A stretch of DNA of 64,000 nt, taken from positions 1-64,000 of the forward strand of contig JAQXBM010000002.1 in the NCBI GenBank assembly GCA_029252405.1. Direction: 5' to 3'. This document shows, one piece after another, positions 51,158 to 60,305 of the stretch. The position numbers and the translations under genes were made by a program. Source of the stretch: Crocinitomicaceae bacterium. Its GTDB lineage: Bacteria > Bacteroidota > Bacteroidia > Flavobacteriales_D > Crocinitomicaceae. Within the stretch, counting starts at the first letter, position 1. The number at the start of each line of letters is the position of its first letter. Below the pieces are notes generated by a model. The model ran no database searches. It worked only from the letters and a program-made list of their open reading frames with translations, and was not told the DNA's origin.

Positions 51158-52699
51158 ATGGATAGAAATCAGCACTTAATAGAAAAACGTGAATCTTCTA
51201 AAATTGGAGGAGGCGAAGCTCGTATCAAAAGACAGCACGATCAGGGAAAATTAACCGCTAGAGAGCGAGTTACATTGTTACTTGACGAAGGTTCTTTCCA
51301 AGAAATTGGAGCGCTTGTGGAACATACTTCAACTTCTTTTGGACTGGATAAAATGAAATTCCCAGGGGATGGAGTGGTAACCGGTTTCGGAACCATTCAC
51401 GGTAGGTTGATCTACGTTTTTTCTCAAGATTTCACAGTGCTTGGAGGTTCACTTTCGAAAACGCACGCAGACAAAATTTGTCGAATCATGGATTTAGCTA
51501 TGAAGAACGGTGCGCCATTAATTGGTTTGAATGATTCAGGTGGAGCTCGTATCCAGGAGGGGGTCGTTTCTCTTGCGGGTTACGCGGATATTTTCTATCG
51601 AAATACGCGTGCATCTGGTGTAATTCCTCAGTTGAGCGTGATTATGGGGCCATGTGCGGGAGGTGCAGTTTACTCTCCAGCATTGACAGATTTTGTGTTC
51701 ATGGTTGAAGATACTTCATACATGTTCGTTACAGGACCAAACGTTGTAAAAACGGTAACGCACGAAGAAGTGACATCTGAAGATTTGGGTGGAGCGAAAG
51801 CACACGCAGAGAAATCAGGAGTGAACCATTTTACAGCTGGAAACGATGTTGAGGTGATCAAGCAAGTGCGTGATATTTTGACTTACATGCCTCAGAATGC
51901 TGAGGAGCTTGCACCAATGACGACTCAATTTGAGTTTACGACTGCAAAGAACAAAGCCATTCAATCCATTCTTCCAGATAATGTCAATCTTCCTTATGAT
52001 ATTCGGAAAGTAGTTGATTCCTTAATTGATGATGATAGTTTCCGTGAGGTGCACGAAGATTTCGCCAAAAACATTGTGGTTGGTTTCGCTCGATTAGAGG
52101 GAAGAACAATTGGCGTTGTTGCCAATCAACCTGCGGCATTGGCAGGAGTCTTAGACATTGATTCTTCGCGAAAAGGAGCACGTTTTGTTCGTTTCTGTGA
52201 TGCCTTTAATATTCCATTACTGGTTGTTGAAGATGTTCCTGGATTCTTACCTGGAACGGACCAAGAGTGGCGAGGAATTATTTCTCATGGAGCGAAATTA
52301 TTGTACGCGTTTGCGGAAGCAACAGTTCCACGAATTACTGTTATCACCCGCAAAGCCTACGGAGGAGCATTTGATGTAATGAACTCTAAGAGTATCGGAG
52401 CAGACTTGAATTATGCTTGGCCAACTGCCGAAATTGCTGTAATGGGAGCAAAAGGAGCAGCCGAAATCATTTTCAAACGTGAAATTGCCGCTGCGGACAG
52501 CCCAGAGGATAAATGGAAAGAAAAGGAAGCAGAATACGCTGATATGTTCGCAAATCCGTACCGCGCTGCTGAACGTGGAATTATAGATGAGGTGATTCTT
52601 CCAGAGGAAACACGAGCGAAGCTAATTGTCGGATTCAAAATGTTGGAAAACAAGGTTGAGTCACTGCCAAAGAAAAAGCACGGGAATATTCCGCTTTAG
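51158..52699 (+). CDS. Acyl-CoA carboxylase carboxyltransferase (beta) subunit
   Basis: A 513-residue cytoplasmic enzyme with the two crotonase-like halves of the carboxyltransferase family: [10 protein letters not shown] and [14 protein letters not shown] in the first, [13 protein letters not shown] between, and [14 protein letters not shown] and [12 protein letters not shown] in the second. The closest match by eye is propionyl-CoA carboxylase beta or methylmalonyl-CoA carboxytransferase; it carries carboxybiotin CO2 to an acyl-CoA. The biotin carboxylase and biotin carrier genes are not adjacent, so its holoenzyme partners are encoded elsewhere. Confidence 0.94.
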   Translation: MDRNQHLIEKRESSKIGGGEARIKRQHDQGKLTARERVTLLLDEGSFQEIGALVEHTSTSFGLDKMKFPGDGVVTGFGTIHGRLIYVFSQDFTVLGGSLSKTHADKICRIMDLAMKNGAPLIGLNDSGGARIQEGVVSLAGYADIFYRNTRASGVIPQLSVIMGPCAGGAVYSPALTDFVFMVEDTSYMFVTGPNVVKTVTHEEVTSEDLGGAKAHAEKSGVNHFTAGNDVEVIKQVRDILTYMPQNAEELAPMTTQFEFTTAKNKAIQSILPDNVNLPYDIRKVVDSLIDDDSFREVHEDFAKNIVVGFARLEGRTIGVVANQPAALAGVLDIDSSRKGARFVRFCDAFNIPLLVVEDVPGFLPGTDQEWRGIISHGAKLLYAFAEATVPRITVITRKAYGGAFDVMNSKSIGADLNYAWPTAEIAVMGAKGAAEIIFKREIAAADSPEDKWKEKEAEYADMFANPYRAAERGIIDEVILPEETRAKLIVGFKMLENKVESLPKKKHGNIPL

Positions 52700-52721
52700 T
52701 GATTTATGCTTATTTTCAAGG

Positions 52722-53375
52722 ATGCGCTTAATCGTTTCTTGTTTATTCCTGTTTGCACTTAGCACAAGCTTTGCGCAGGATCGCTTTTATTCTGAGGGGC
52801 CGTATTACAATTACGATTATTCTTACGACTTAGATGATTACAAGCGCAAATATCCTTACGCCAAAAATTACTCACCCTCTTTTCTAGGCTTGATTGTAGG
52901 CTACAATTTTTTGAAGGCGCAAGAAGTTCAACTCGGCTTGACCTATAATTTTGCGGAAACAACAACCGATTTTGGAATGACGAGTGGCTATCAGCTAATA
53001 TACCGAAGATCACTTGAGCGAGAATTAAATGCCGTTGATTTGGAAATAGGTGTTTATGGTCTTATCTCGCTTGGAATGGGCGTCAATTATAATTTTTCCA
53101 ATGATGTTTCAGCCTTTGGTTTCAAACCCTTCATTGGCACCTCTATTTATCATTTTCAATTGCTTTACGGATATAATTTCATCCGCAAGAAAAAGCAAGA
53201 ATGGTATCAGCTACCAAAACACAGCTTAAGCATCCGTTATGTGCTGCCGCTCAAGGCGAATAAACAAACGTACTTCTACTTACCTCCCGCACCGAGCTAC
53301 GATGACTTAAAAGGGCTGAATAGAAAACACCCTGGGCGAAATACACGAACATCAGGGAGCCGCTACTTAAACTAG
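52722..53375 (+). CDS. Exported, probably outer-membrane protein
   Basis: A 217-residue protein from the ATG at 52722, where a signal peptide begins (ending STSFAQ); the frame is open a further 32 codons into the carboxyltransferase gene, which is not credible. The mature part is rich in tyrosine and alternating strands (LGLIVGYNFLKAQEVQLGLTYNF given in parts, LISLGMGVNYNF, HFQLLYGYNFI), as in small outer-membrane barrels. It lies 22 bases after the carboxyltransferase stop and may share its transcript. Confidence 0.75.
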   Translation: MRLIVSCLFLFALSTSFAQDRFYSEGPYYNYDYSYDLDDYKRKYPYAKNYSPSFLGLIVGYNFLKAQEVQLGLTYNFAETTTDFGMTSGYQLIYRRSLERELNAVDLEIGVYGLISLGMGVNYNFSNDVSAFGFKPFIGTSIYHFQLLYGYNFIRKKKQEWYQLPKHSLSIRYVLPLKANKQTYFYLPPAPSYDDLKGLNRKHPGRNTRTSGSRYLN

Positions 53376-53453
53376 TTGCGAGTAATAAATTTCGAGACTG
53401 CAATCAAACGCAATAATCTCGCTGGGGAAGTGGTAAAACCTATTTTAGAGTAG

Positions 53454-53576
53454 ACATCTCAACAACAAGGTGAACATCAACAATTGATAGAATTAAATGA
53501 TGATTCATCACATGGAAACTACTTCTTAAAAGTTAAAACTTCATCTTCTTCATCCTCGATTGAAATCCACTTGTAG
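53454..53576 (+). pseudogene. Possible second orphan sorting-domain fragment
   Basis: Between two in-frame stops, 40 codons read ...LIELNDDSSHGNYFLKVKT... and end IEIHL, similar in shape to the last strands of a T9SS type A sorting domain. There is no start codon other than TTG and no signal peptide. The rest of the 285-base gap between the outer-membrane protein gene and aspS shows nothing I can name. The resemblance is short and could be chance. Confidence 0.25.
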
Positions 53577-53639
53577 AATAATCGATCCTAGCTTGTCATT
53601 TTATTCCTTCTGAGGGTTTATCCTTTCTAAGGCTTTCCT

Positions 53640-53647
53640 TACTTTTG
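53640..53647 (+). promoter_or_regulatory. -7 box (TACTTTTG) for aspS
   Basis: A perfect TAnnTTTG match, 13 bases before the ATG at 53661. Confidence 0.55.
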
Positions 53648-53660
53648 TGCCGAATAAATA

Positions 53661-55412
53661 ATGCACATGTACAGAACTCACACTTGCGGCGAATTGCGCA
53701 CAGAACATATTGGAACAAAAGTAACCTTAGCTGGTTGGGTACAAACAGTTAGAGATAAAGGAAACCTTGTTTGGGTCGATGTTAGAGATCGATATGGAAT
53801 TACTCAGATCGTTGCGGAAGATGATACCGCAGAGGATGTAATGGCTACTTTGAAGTCTTTGGGTCGTGAGTTCGTAGTACAACTAGTTGGAACAGTTTCG
53901 GCACGTAGTGCGGCAAATCCAAATATCCCAACAGGAGAAATCGAAGTGAAGATCGAAGAAGTGAAGGTGTTGAATGCATCTTTGACTCCTCCTTTTACCA
54001 TAGAAGACGAAACCGATGGTGGGGAAGAGCTTCGCGCTCAGTACCGCTACTTGGACTTAAGAAGAAACCCGGTTCAGGAAAAATTGAGATTGAGAAACAA
54101 AGTTTCACTCGAAACAAGAAAGTACTTGGATTCACAAGATTTCTTGGATGTTGAAACACCAGTATTGATCAAATCGACACCTGAAGGAGCGCGTGATTTC
54201 GTAGTGCCAAGTCGCATGAATGAAGGACAATTTTACGCCCTTCCGCAATCACCTCAAACCTTCAAGCAGTTATTGATGGTTTCTGGTTTTGATCGTTACT
54301 ACCAAATCGTGAAATGTTTCAGAGATGAAGATTTACGTGCGGATCGCCAACCAGAGTTTACGCAAATTGACTGCGAAATGGCGTTTGTTGATCAAGAAGA
54401 TGTTTTGAACACCTTCGAAGGAATGATTCAACATCTGTTCAATGCAGTGAAGGGAGTTGATTTGGAAGAGAGGTTCCCACGCATGACTTACGCCGAAGCA
54501 ATGAAGCGTTACGGATCAGATAAACCAGATATTCGCTTTGGAATGGAGTTCGTGGATTTGAGCGAAATCGCCAAAGGAAATGGGTTTGGAATCTTTGATT
54601 CTGCAGAGTCGATCTTAGGAATCAACGCTGAACAGTGCGCGGTGTATACGAGAAAGCAATTAGACAAACTCATCGATTGGGTACGCCGTCCACAAATTGG
54701 AGCGAAAGGAATGATCTACGTTAAATGCAACGAAGACGGATCTTTCAAATCATCTGTGGATAAATTCTACTCACAAGAAGATTTGGCAAAATGGGCTGAA
54801 GCGGCCAATGCGAAACCTGGAGATTTACTCCTCGTTTTGAGTGGTGATCTAGATAAAACGCGCAAGCAATTGAATGAACTTCGTTTGCACATGGGGAACG
54901 AATTGGGATTGAGAGATCCAAAGGTATTCAAACCTCTTTGGGTCGTTGACTTTCCATTGTTGGAGTGGGACGAAGAATCAGAACGATTCCATGCAATGCA
55001 CCACCCTTTCACCTCTCCAAAACCTGAGGACATGCACCTCTTGGATTCAGAGCCAGGAAAAGTTCGCGCAAACGCGTATGATTTGGCAATGAATGGTGTT
55101 GAACTTGGTGGAGGATCTATTCGTATCCACGACCGTGATGTACAATCGCGCATGTTTGATCTTCTCGGATTCACGAAAGAAGAAGCTGAAGCGCAATTTG
55201 GTTTCTTGATGTCAGCGTTTGAATACGGGGCGCCTCCTCACGGTGGTCTTGCCTTCGGATTGGATCGTTTAGTTGCAACAATGGGTGGATCAGAATCTAT
55301 CCGTGATTACATCGCTTTCCCGAAAAACAACAGCGGAAGAGATGTGATGATTGACGCACCATCTCCTTTGAACGAGGAGCAAATGGCAGAATTGAACATC
55401 AAGCCGCTCTAG
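53661..55412 (+). CDS. aspS: Aspartyl-tRNA synthetase
   Basis: A 583-residue class II synthetase of the bacterial type. The N-terminal OB-fold binds the anticodon ([21 protein letters not shown] in parts, about 22-42). Motif 2 is [20 protein letters not shown] (about 216-235) and motif 3 [11 protein letters not shown] near the C-terminus. The bacterial insertion domain lies between them (about 285-420). Start may be the first ATG or the one two codons later. It appears monocistronic or joined with the small YgjV-like gene 47 bases downstream. Confidence 0.98.
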   Translation: MHMYRTHTCGELRTEHIGTKVTLAGWVQTVRDKGNLVWVDVRDRYGITQIVAEDDTAEDVMATLKSLGREFVVQLVGTVSARSAANPNIPTGEIEVKIEEVKVLNASLTPPFTIEDETDGGEELRAQYRYLDLRRNPVQEKLRLRNKVSLETRKYLDSQDFLDVETPVLIKSTPEGARDFVVPSRMNEGQFYALPQSPQTFKQLLMVSGFDRYYQIVKCFRDEDLRADRQPEFTQIDCEMAFVDQEDVLNTFEGMIQHLFNAVKGVDLEERFPRMTYAEAMKRYGSDKPDIRFGMEFVDLSEIAKGNGFGIFDSAESILGINAEQCAVYTRKQLDKLIDWVRRPQIGAKGMIYVKCNEDGSFKSSVDKFYSQEDLAKWAEAANAKPGDLLLVLSGDLDKTRKQLNELRLHMGNELGLRDPKVFKPLWVVDFPLLEWDEESERFHAMHHPFTSPKPEDMHLLDSEPGKVRANAYDLAMNGVELGGGSIRIHDRDVQSRMFDLLGFTKEEAEAQFGFLMSAFEYGAPPHGGLAFGLDRLVATMGGSESIRDYIAFPKNNSGRDVMIDAPSPLNEEQMAELNIKPL

Positions 55413-55459
55413 TCGACGATTTTCGCGATATTGCAGCGCACAATCAACAGTAATACACT

Positions 55460-55702
55460 ATGGACTACATTGAACTAATTGGGTACGTGGCGAGCGCGTT
55501 TGTACTTTTATCCTTTGTCATGAAAGAAATGACGAAGCTGCGCATCGTAAATATTGTCGGGTGTGCCTTTTTCATCACCTACGGCATTCTGCTAGCTTCT
55601 TGGCCAATTATTATCACGAATACGGCGATTGTGTGCGTCAATGTCTTTTACCTGTTGAGGACAAAGAAGGAGGTAGATGCCGAGTTGATTGATCAGAAGT
55701 AA
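55460..55702 (+). CDS. YgjV-like small membrane protein
   Basis: An 80-residue inner-membrane protein with three hydrophobic helices (about 5-20, 29-45, 49-66) and a basic-acidic cytoplasmic tail. The pattern ELIGYVASAFVLLSFVMKEM, then RIVNIVGCAFFITYG, matches the YgjV-type family of unknown function, though family members are usually longer. It is 47 bases after aspS. Confidence 0.75.
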   Translation: MDYIELIGYVASAFVLLSFVMKEMTKLRIVNIVGCAFFITYGILLASWPIIITNTAIVCVNVFYLLRTKKEVDAELIDQK

Positions 55703-55831
55703 TTAGGTGCAGTACCTCACTTCTTAATTCGAGCATTAAGTTTTCACTATTGAGTAAAAAGCGTAATCAAAAAGCACCAATAGCACATTATCGAGTATCA
55801 TATTGAAACTAAAAATACACACTTTAGTTTC

Positions 55832-55839
55832 GATATTTG
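55832..55839 (+). promoter_or_regulatory. -7-like box (GATATTTG) for the first HTH gene
   Basis: One base from TAnnTTTG, ending five bases before the ATG at 55845. The second HTH gene has GACCTTTG at the matching place (56798-56805). Confidence 0.35.
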
Positions 55840-55844
55840 TTTAG

Positions 55845-56186
55845 ATGCAACACAAAGGTGAAATTATCGAGCAAGCAGTGCGCGAAAGTGGCTTTTCTAT
55901 TACGCGCCTGGCCAAAAGAATGGGCAAAAGTCGAAGATGGGTCTACCAGATCTTCAAAAGTCGAACCGTACCTGTGGATTATATTATCGCAATTGGAAAA
56001 GTCATTCATCATGATTTCAGTGAAGATATCGAAGATTTGAAGCACTACAAAGTGAGTATCGCTAAGCAAATCACCAACGATCCGCAACGAGGATTTGGAA
56101 CTGACAAGGACGAAGTAGAATATTGGAAGAATAAGTACCTGTCCGTATTGGAAAAATACAACGACCTACTCATTTCGTTGAAGTAG
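55845..56186 (+). CDS. HTH DNA-binding protein, first tandem paralogue
   Basis: A 113-residue protein. Residues 5-52 form an XRE/phage-repressor-like helix-turn-helix (SITRLAKRMGKSRRWVYQIF), followed by a segment VDYIIAIGKVIHHDFSEDI and a C-terminal helix YWKNKYLSVLEKYNDLLISL that would dimerise as a coiled coil. It lacks a ligand or receiver domain. About 93 of its 113 residues are identical to those of the gene at 56812. I recognise the fold but not a named family; a transcriptional repressor is the likeliest role. Confidence 0.85.
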   Translation: MQHKGEIIEQAVRESGFSITRLAKRMGKSRRWVYQIFKSRTVPVDYIIAIGKVIHHDFSEDIEDLKHYKVSIAKQITNDPQRGFGTDKDEVEYWKNKYLSVLEKYNDLLISLK

Positions 56187-56811
56187 GTATTCAATCTTTC
56201 ATCTCGGTCCGGAATTCCCTAATGTCACATTGTGCGAATAAATTATCACAAATGACGCATTTGTGTAAGTTGGTCTGTTTTTCACTTGAAAGTTCAGTCC
56301 AATTCTTGAGCATTCTCCATTTCTATTTTAACCAATTCGGAATACAAACCAAAAAGGGCAATTATCCGCTATTTGGTTGTAATAGTTAGTTTTAGTTGTG
56401 AAACACACCGAAATACCACACTGAAAGGATGAATTCATAGCTGAAATTCTCGAAGCTATCTGAGAACCATTGGGGTAGAGAGAGGTGATTGTTATCAAAA
56501 AGGTTTCATTTCTGTCCAAACCGCTGTCGATGACGTAAATTGCCTTTTTTACCTGAAAATTTCATTGAATCTCCCCTTCGGAATGCGAGTAAACGCTAAC
56601 GAATATGCGGAAAACCGCACCAATTTTTTCGGAATCACGAAAATTAGTATTTTCGCATTATAACTCCCAAATACCCGATATGCATTTAATATCTAGAAAA
56701 TTGCTATGCGCATTAGTGAGTATAAAGTGTAATTAAAAGGACACCATGTATACATTATTGTATTTTATACGAAATATTTATTTCACACCCAGTTTCAGAC
56801 CTTTGTAAAGT
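56187..56811. other. 625-base gene-free region between the two HTH genes
   Basis: No supported CDS; a 63-codon minus-strand frame (56328-56519) has no recognisable features. It contains a perfect 8-bp hairpin CACAAATG/CATTTGTG (56247-56254 with 56258-56265), a small TGCGG/CCGCA dyad near 56605-56618, and, from about 56705 on, the duplicated upstream region of the second HTH gene. The sequence is AT-rich near the second promoter. Confidence 0.5.
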
Positions 56812-57153
56812 ATGCAACATAAGGGTGAAATAATTGAAAAAGCTGTGCGCGAAAGTGGGTTTTCCATCACGCGGTTAGCTAACAGGATGGGTAAAAGCCG
56901 AAGATGGGTTTACCAGATATTCGAGAGTCGAACAGTGCCGGTTGATTACATCTTGGCAATTGGAAAAATCATTCATCACGACTTTACCGAAGACATCAAG
57001 GAATTGAAAACTTACAAGGTAAGTATGGCCAAACAAATGATGAATGAACCATCTCAGTCCTTTGGTAATGACAAAGAAGAAGTCGAATATTGGAAGAACA
57101 AATATTTGGCAGTACTCGAGCAATACAACGACCTTTTGATCTCCCTTAAGTAA
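56812..57153 (+). CDS. HTH DNA-binding protein, second tandem paralogue
   Basis: A 113-residue paralogue of the gene at 55845 with no length change and about 20 substitutions. The recognition-helix segment KSRRWVYQIF is unchanged except for the following residue (E for K), so both probably bind the same or similar sites; most differences lie in the linker and C-terminal part (TEDIKELKTYKVSMAKQMM), which may change partner choice. The upstream 100 bases resemble those of the first gene (GTAATnAAAA, CACCA and ACATTAT blocks in the same order). It converges on the OmpA-like gene 40 bases downstream. Confidence 0.85.
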   Translation: MQHKGEIIEKAVRESGFSITRLANRMGKSRRWVYQIFESRTVPVDYILAIGKIIHHDFTEDIKELKTYKVSMAKQMMNEPSQSFGNDKEEVEYWKNKYLAVLEQYNDLLISLK

Positions 57154-57192
57154 GCAGATAGCATACTACAACTAGAATAACCACTCCCCTTT

Positions 57193-59310
57193 TTACTTGC
57201 TTTTCAGAATGAAAGATTCGCCGACAACTTTAAATGCAGTTCGTCGGTTTCGTTGGTGATATTTCTCCCGAGTTTCCTCATCAGGCTGAGCATTAATGTA
57301 CGCTTCGGTTAATATCACGCGGTCTCCATTTTCGTCGAGGACGGGCTTTTTCTTCTCGTCTTTCAGGAAATTGGGTGTTGTTTCTCCAAATCCAATTGCC
57401 TTCAATCGACCTTCGTCAAGACCAAGAGTCAGCAAGTAATCAACACAGGATTTCGCTCTTCTTTTCGACAAAGACAGATTGTAACTATCGGATCCACGAG
57501 CATCAGTATGAGAGTTTATTTCGATGACTAAGTTGTTGTTCAGTTCAAGGAACTCGAATAACTCATCCAAGATTACTTTTGAACTAGGTCGGAGTTTTGC
57601 AGAGTTGAAGTCATACTCGATCCCATCAATCTCGATTTCATCTTGTGGAATCGGGTTCAAGTAGAAGTCCTGAATAAGCGTCGTTGATGAGGTGATCGGT
57701 TTCGTGTTAATCGTTGCAGCATCGGCAAAATACTTTTCTTTCGTGGCCTTAATGAAGATCTCCTGATTGTTATCCAACTCTGTTCGGTAGAACCCGTTCT
57801 CATCCGTCATAATTTCAAATGGCTCGAAAACGAACTCGATATCTTTGAACGTCAGTTTGGTTTCAGGCAAAGGATCACCCGTATCGTTGTCATAGGCATA
57901 ACCTTCTAAGAAAATGCGTATAGGTTCGTTCACAACTCGATAGATGTCATAACAATGACCGGCTTCACAGTCCTCGCGATCACTTGAGAAATATCCAATG
58001 TTCAACATCGCGTCCCAGATCATGTAAGCATCGTCTCGGCTCGAGTTGATCGGTGAGCCCATATTTACTGGATTATCGAAACCTTTATTTTGCTTGTTGT
58101 AAGGCGCTTTGAAGATGTCTAGTCCTCCCATTGAATTCAGTCCGTTCGAACTAAAGAACAATACAGACGACACTTCGTGAAAGAAAGGAGACATTTCATC
58201 CAATTCTGAATTAATGGGTCTTCCGATGTTTTTCGCCTCACCTGTTACGTTTCCAGTTTCATCAATTTCAATGGTCCAAATGTCCAATCCACCCTCGCCT
58301 CCAGGACGATCACTTGCAAAGTACAGCGTGCGTCCATCAGTAGATACAAACGGGTTGATACTTCGATAACCTGGAACATTCACGGATGCAGGCAACTTGA
58401 ACGCTTCGTAGAACTTCATGTCTACCATTCGTGCGAGGTAGATGCTTTGCTCTGATCGATCTTCGTCGTTCCAGCGGGTGTAATAGATGATGTTCTTGCT
58501 ACTGAGTGTTCCTGATGCGTCGTGTTGACCAGAATTCAGTGGGCGTCCAAAATTTCGTGCAGGGTTCCATGAACTGTCGGCATTCATTTCTGTCCAATAG
58601 AGATCACACAAATACGCTGATTCTTGCTTTTCAGGATCGAACAATACACCGCCTTCGCGAGCGCTGGTGAACATCAACTTGTTTTCACTACCAAAGTACA
58701 TGGGAGCAAAAGAAGCCGTTCCTCTGTTGAATACAGCCGTATCCGCTAATGCAACCGTGACCTTTTCGTGCTTGCTTGTTTTATCAAGCGCATAAAAACA
58801 ACCCGTAATGCTCAATTGGGCACTTCGCAGTAAGGAATCTGAATAATTTTCAGAGGCAATGTACTTCTCAAATGTTGTAATAGCATCCTCGTGGTGATTC
58901 ATGTTCATCTGAGCGACCGCCAAATGGTAAAGGTCTTCAGGATAAGAATCAACAGTCTTCTTCTCCGAAAAATGAGCCTCCGCCTTTTTGTAATCGAAGG
59001 TGTGAATCAAACACATTCCAATTTGATGTTCGATGTAGTCTTTAATCGGCACAACGTGATTTGAATCTACTTGAGTTGGTTTGTTTTTGAGTCGTTGTTT
59101 CGAATAATTGATGTCATACGGTATAATCATCGACTGAATACCGAAGGTATCACTCAATGCACTCTGATAATTTAAAAGGGCGTTGTGATAGTCCGCATGG
59201 CTGTAGAATTCATCGGCATTGAACAATGAAACTTTCCGCGATTGACTCGTTGCCAAAAACGGAAGCAAGGTCAAACAGATAATGAGGTATTTTTTCAAAG
59301 CGTTCTTCAT
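57193..59310 (-). CDS. OmpA-family protein of an adhesin/SprF cluster
   Basis: A 705-residue exported protein from the ATG at 59310, which overlaps the SprF-like stop by one base; the frame is open five codons further. After a signal peptide (ending ATSQS) come TPR-like helices (about 25-180), PD40/WD40-like repeats (about 200-455; LYFASDRPGGEGGLDIW, LFFSSNGLNSMGGLDIF), a carboxypeptidase-regulatory-like beta domain (about 465-560) and an OmpA C-terminal peptidoglycan-binding domain (about 575-705; INSHTDARGSDSYNLSLS). Such proteins pair with PorP/SprF and tether the secreted adhesin machinery to the cell wall. Confidence 0.93.
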   Translation of the reverse strand: MKNALKKYLIICLTLLPFLATSQSRKVSLFNADEFYSHADYHNALLNYQSALSDTFGIQSMIIPYDINYSKQRLKNKPTQVDSNHVVPIKDYIEHQIGMCLIHTFDYKKAEAHFSEKKTVDSYPEDLYHLAVAQMNMNHHEDAITTFEKYIASENYSDSLLRSAQLSITGCFYALDKTSKHEKVTVALADTAVFNRGTASFAPMYFGSENKLMFTSAREGGVLFDPEKQESAYLCDLYWTEMNADSSWNPARNFGRPLNSGQHDASGTLSSKNIIYYTRWNDEDRSEQSIYLARMVDMKFYEAFKLPASVNVPGYRSINPFVSTDGRTLYFASDRPGGEGGLDIWTIEIDETGNVTGEAKNIGRPINSELDEMSPFFHEVSSVLFFSSNGLNSMGGLDIFKAPYNKQNKGFDNPVNMGSPINSSRDDAYMIWDAMLNIGYFSSDREDCEAGHCYDIYRVVNEPIRIFLEGYAYDNDTGDPLPETKLTFKDIEFVFEPFEIMTDENGFYRTELDNNQEIFIKATKEKYFADAATINTKPITSSTTLIQDFYLNPIPQDEIEIDGIEYDFNSAKLRPSSKVILDELFEFLELNNNLVIEINSHTDARGSDSYNLSLSKRRAKSCVDYLLTLGLDEGRLKAIGFGETTPNFLKDEKKKPVLDENGDRVILTEAYINAQPDEETREKYHQRNRRTAFKVVGESFILKSK

Positions 59311-60305
59311 TATAGGCGAGGACAAATTTTAGCTGTTTTAGGTTTGTTCTTGATGTGGATGTAGGTGAAAGATAATTCCAATCCACCGCGACCAGAGGAA
59401 ACCGTTGAAAGCGTTGAAACATTAAAATCGTAACCAATTTTTGCTACAAAATGATCCATTTTCGCACCCACTGTAATAATTCCGGCGTCTGCTTCTCTGT
59501 AGATCAATCCTCCAATTAAATACAATTCAGCTCCTTTTAGGAAATAGCCAACGTCAACTGCGTAGGTTTGTTCCTGAAATTCACGCTGATACATGAAAAG
59601 TACTTTTGGAAGCACGTAAAAGGTCTCTGTAATATTGATTCTCGTTCCGATGTGTCCGAAAAATCGCATCGGAAGATCGTTGTCATTTCCAAGAAAGGTT
59701 TCGCGCGGTTCAATGAGGTTGAATGCTGAAACCCCCACAAACGGATTTAAAAAAGCTTGTTGTTTCGAAAAGAAGTACATCACCCCAGCATTCGTAACTG
59801 GAACAATGATCGACTGCCCTTGAAAGTCCTCACCTGAGGAAATGGTTTGATCGAAGCCACCACCATTGGAAGTCGTGTATTGGTTGTCGTAAGAGAGTAA
59901 TTGATACTCAACTGATTTTTGAGCCAAACCTGCTTGCAATCCAAAGGAAATGTTGTGTCCTTTTCCTTTATCGATCGGTGTGGTGTATGCCACAGATGCC
60001 ATTCCTTGTGCAGCATTGTAATTTCCAAAACCTGCTCGGAAATTCGAAATCTGTCCTCCAAATCCCCATTTTCCTTTCGGAACATCAAGGCTCAAAAGAG
60101 CGGAGTTATAAGGTTTGTAGTTAACAGATTTCCATTGCGTTCGATACTGAGCATGTAATCGCCAATTCCCTTCAAACACACCCGTCATGGCTGGATTCAA
60201 ATACAAGGGAGAAGCATCGTACATGGACAGGTGCGCATCCTGAGACCTTCCTAGAAAAGAAGCGCCCACAAAAATAATGATGATAAGTAGTCTTTTCATG
60301 ATCAT
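59310..60305 (-). CDS. PorP/SprF-family outer membrane protein
   Basis: A 331-residue protein with a signal peptide (ending FLGRSQ) and the family start QDAHLSMYDASPLYLNPAMTG, followed by beta-barrel strands to the C-terminus. SprF of Flavobacterium johnsoniae is needed for secretion of the adhesin SprB by the T9SS, and PorP-like proteins now appear to act as partners for type B sorting domains. The start ATG overlaps the adhesin stop by one base (TAATG); the second methionine, two codons later, is an alternative. It sits between the adhesin and OmpA-like genes in one operon. Confidence 0.95.
   Translation of the reverse strand: MIMKRLLIIIIFVGASFLGRSQDAHLSMYDASPLYLNPAMTGVFEGNWRLHAQYRTQWKSVNYKPYNSALLSLDVPKGKWGFGGQISNFRAGFGNYNAAQGMASVAYTTPIDKGKGHNISFGLQAGLAQKSVEYQLLSYDNQYTTSNGGGFDQTISSGEDFQGQSIIVPVTNAGVMYFFSKQQAFLNPFVGVSAFNLIEPRETFLGNDNDLPMRFFGHIGTRINITETFYVLPKVLFMYQREFQEQTYAVDVGYFLKGAELYLIGGLIYREADAGIITVGAKMDHFVAKIGYDFNVSTLSTVSSGRGGLELSFTYIHIKNKPKTAKICPRL

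Noticed and set aside
56328-56519. Minus-strand 63-codon ORF in the gap between the HTH genes
   Set aside because: No signal peptide, domain or promoter is seen, and the length is expected by chance in such a gap.
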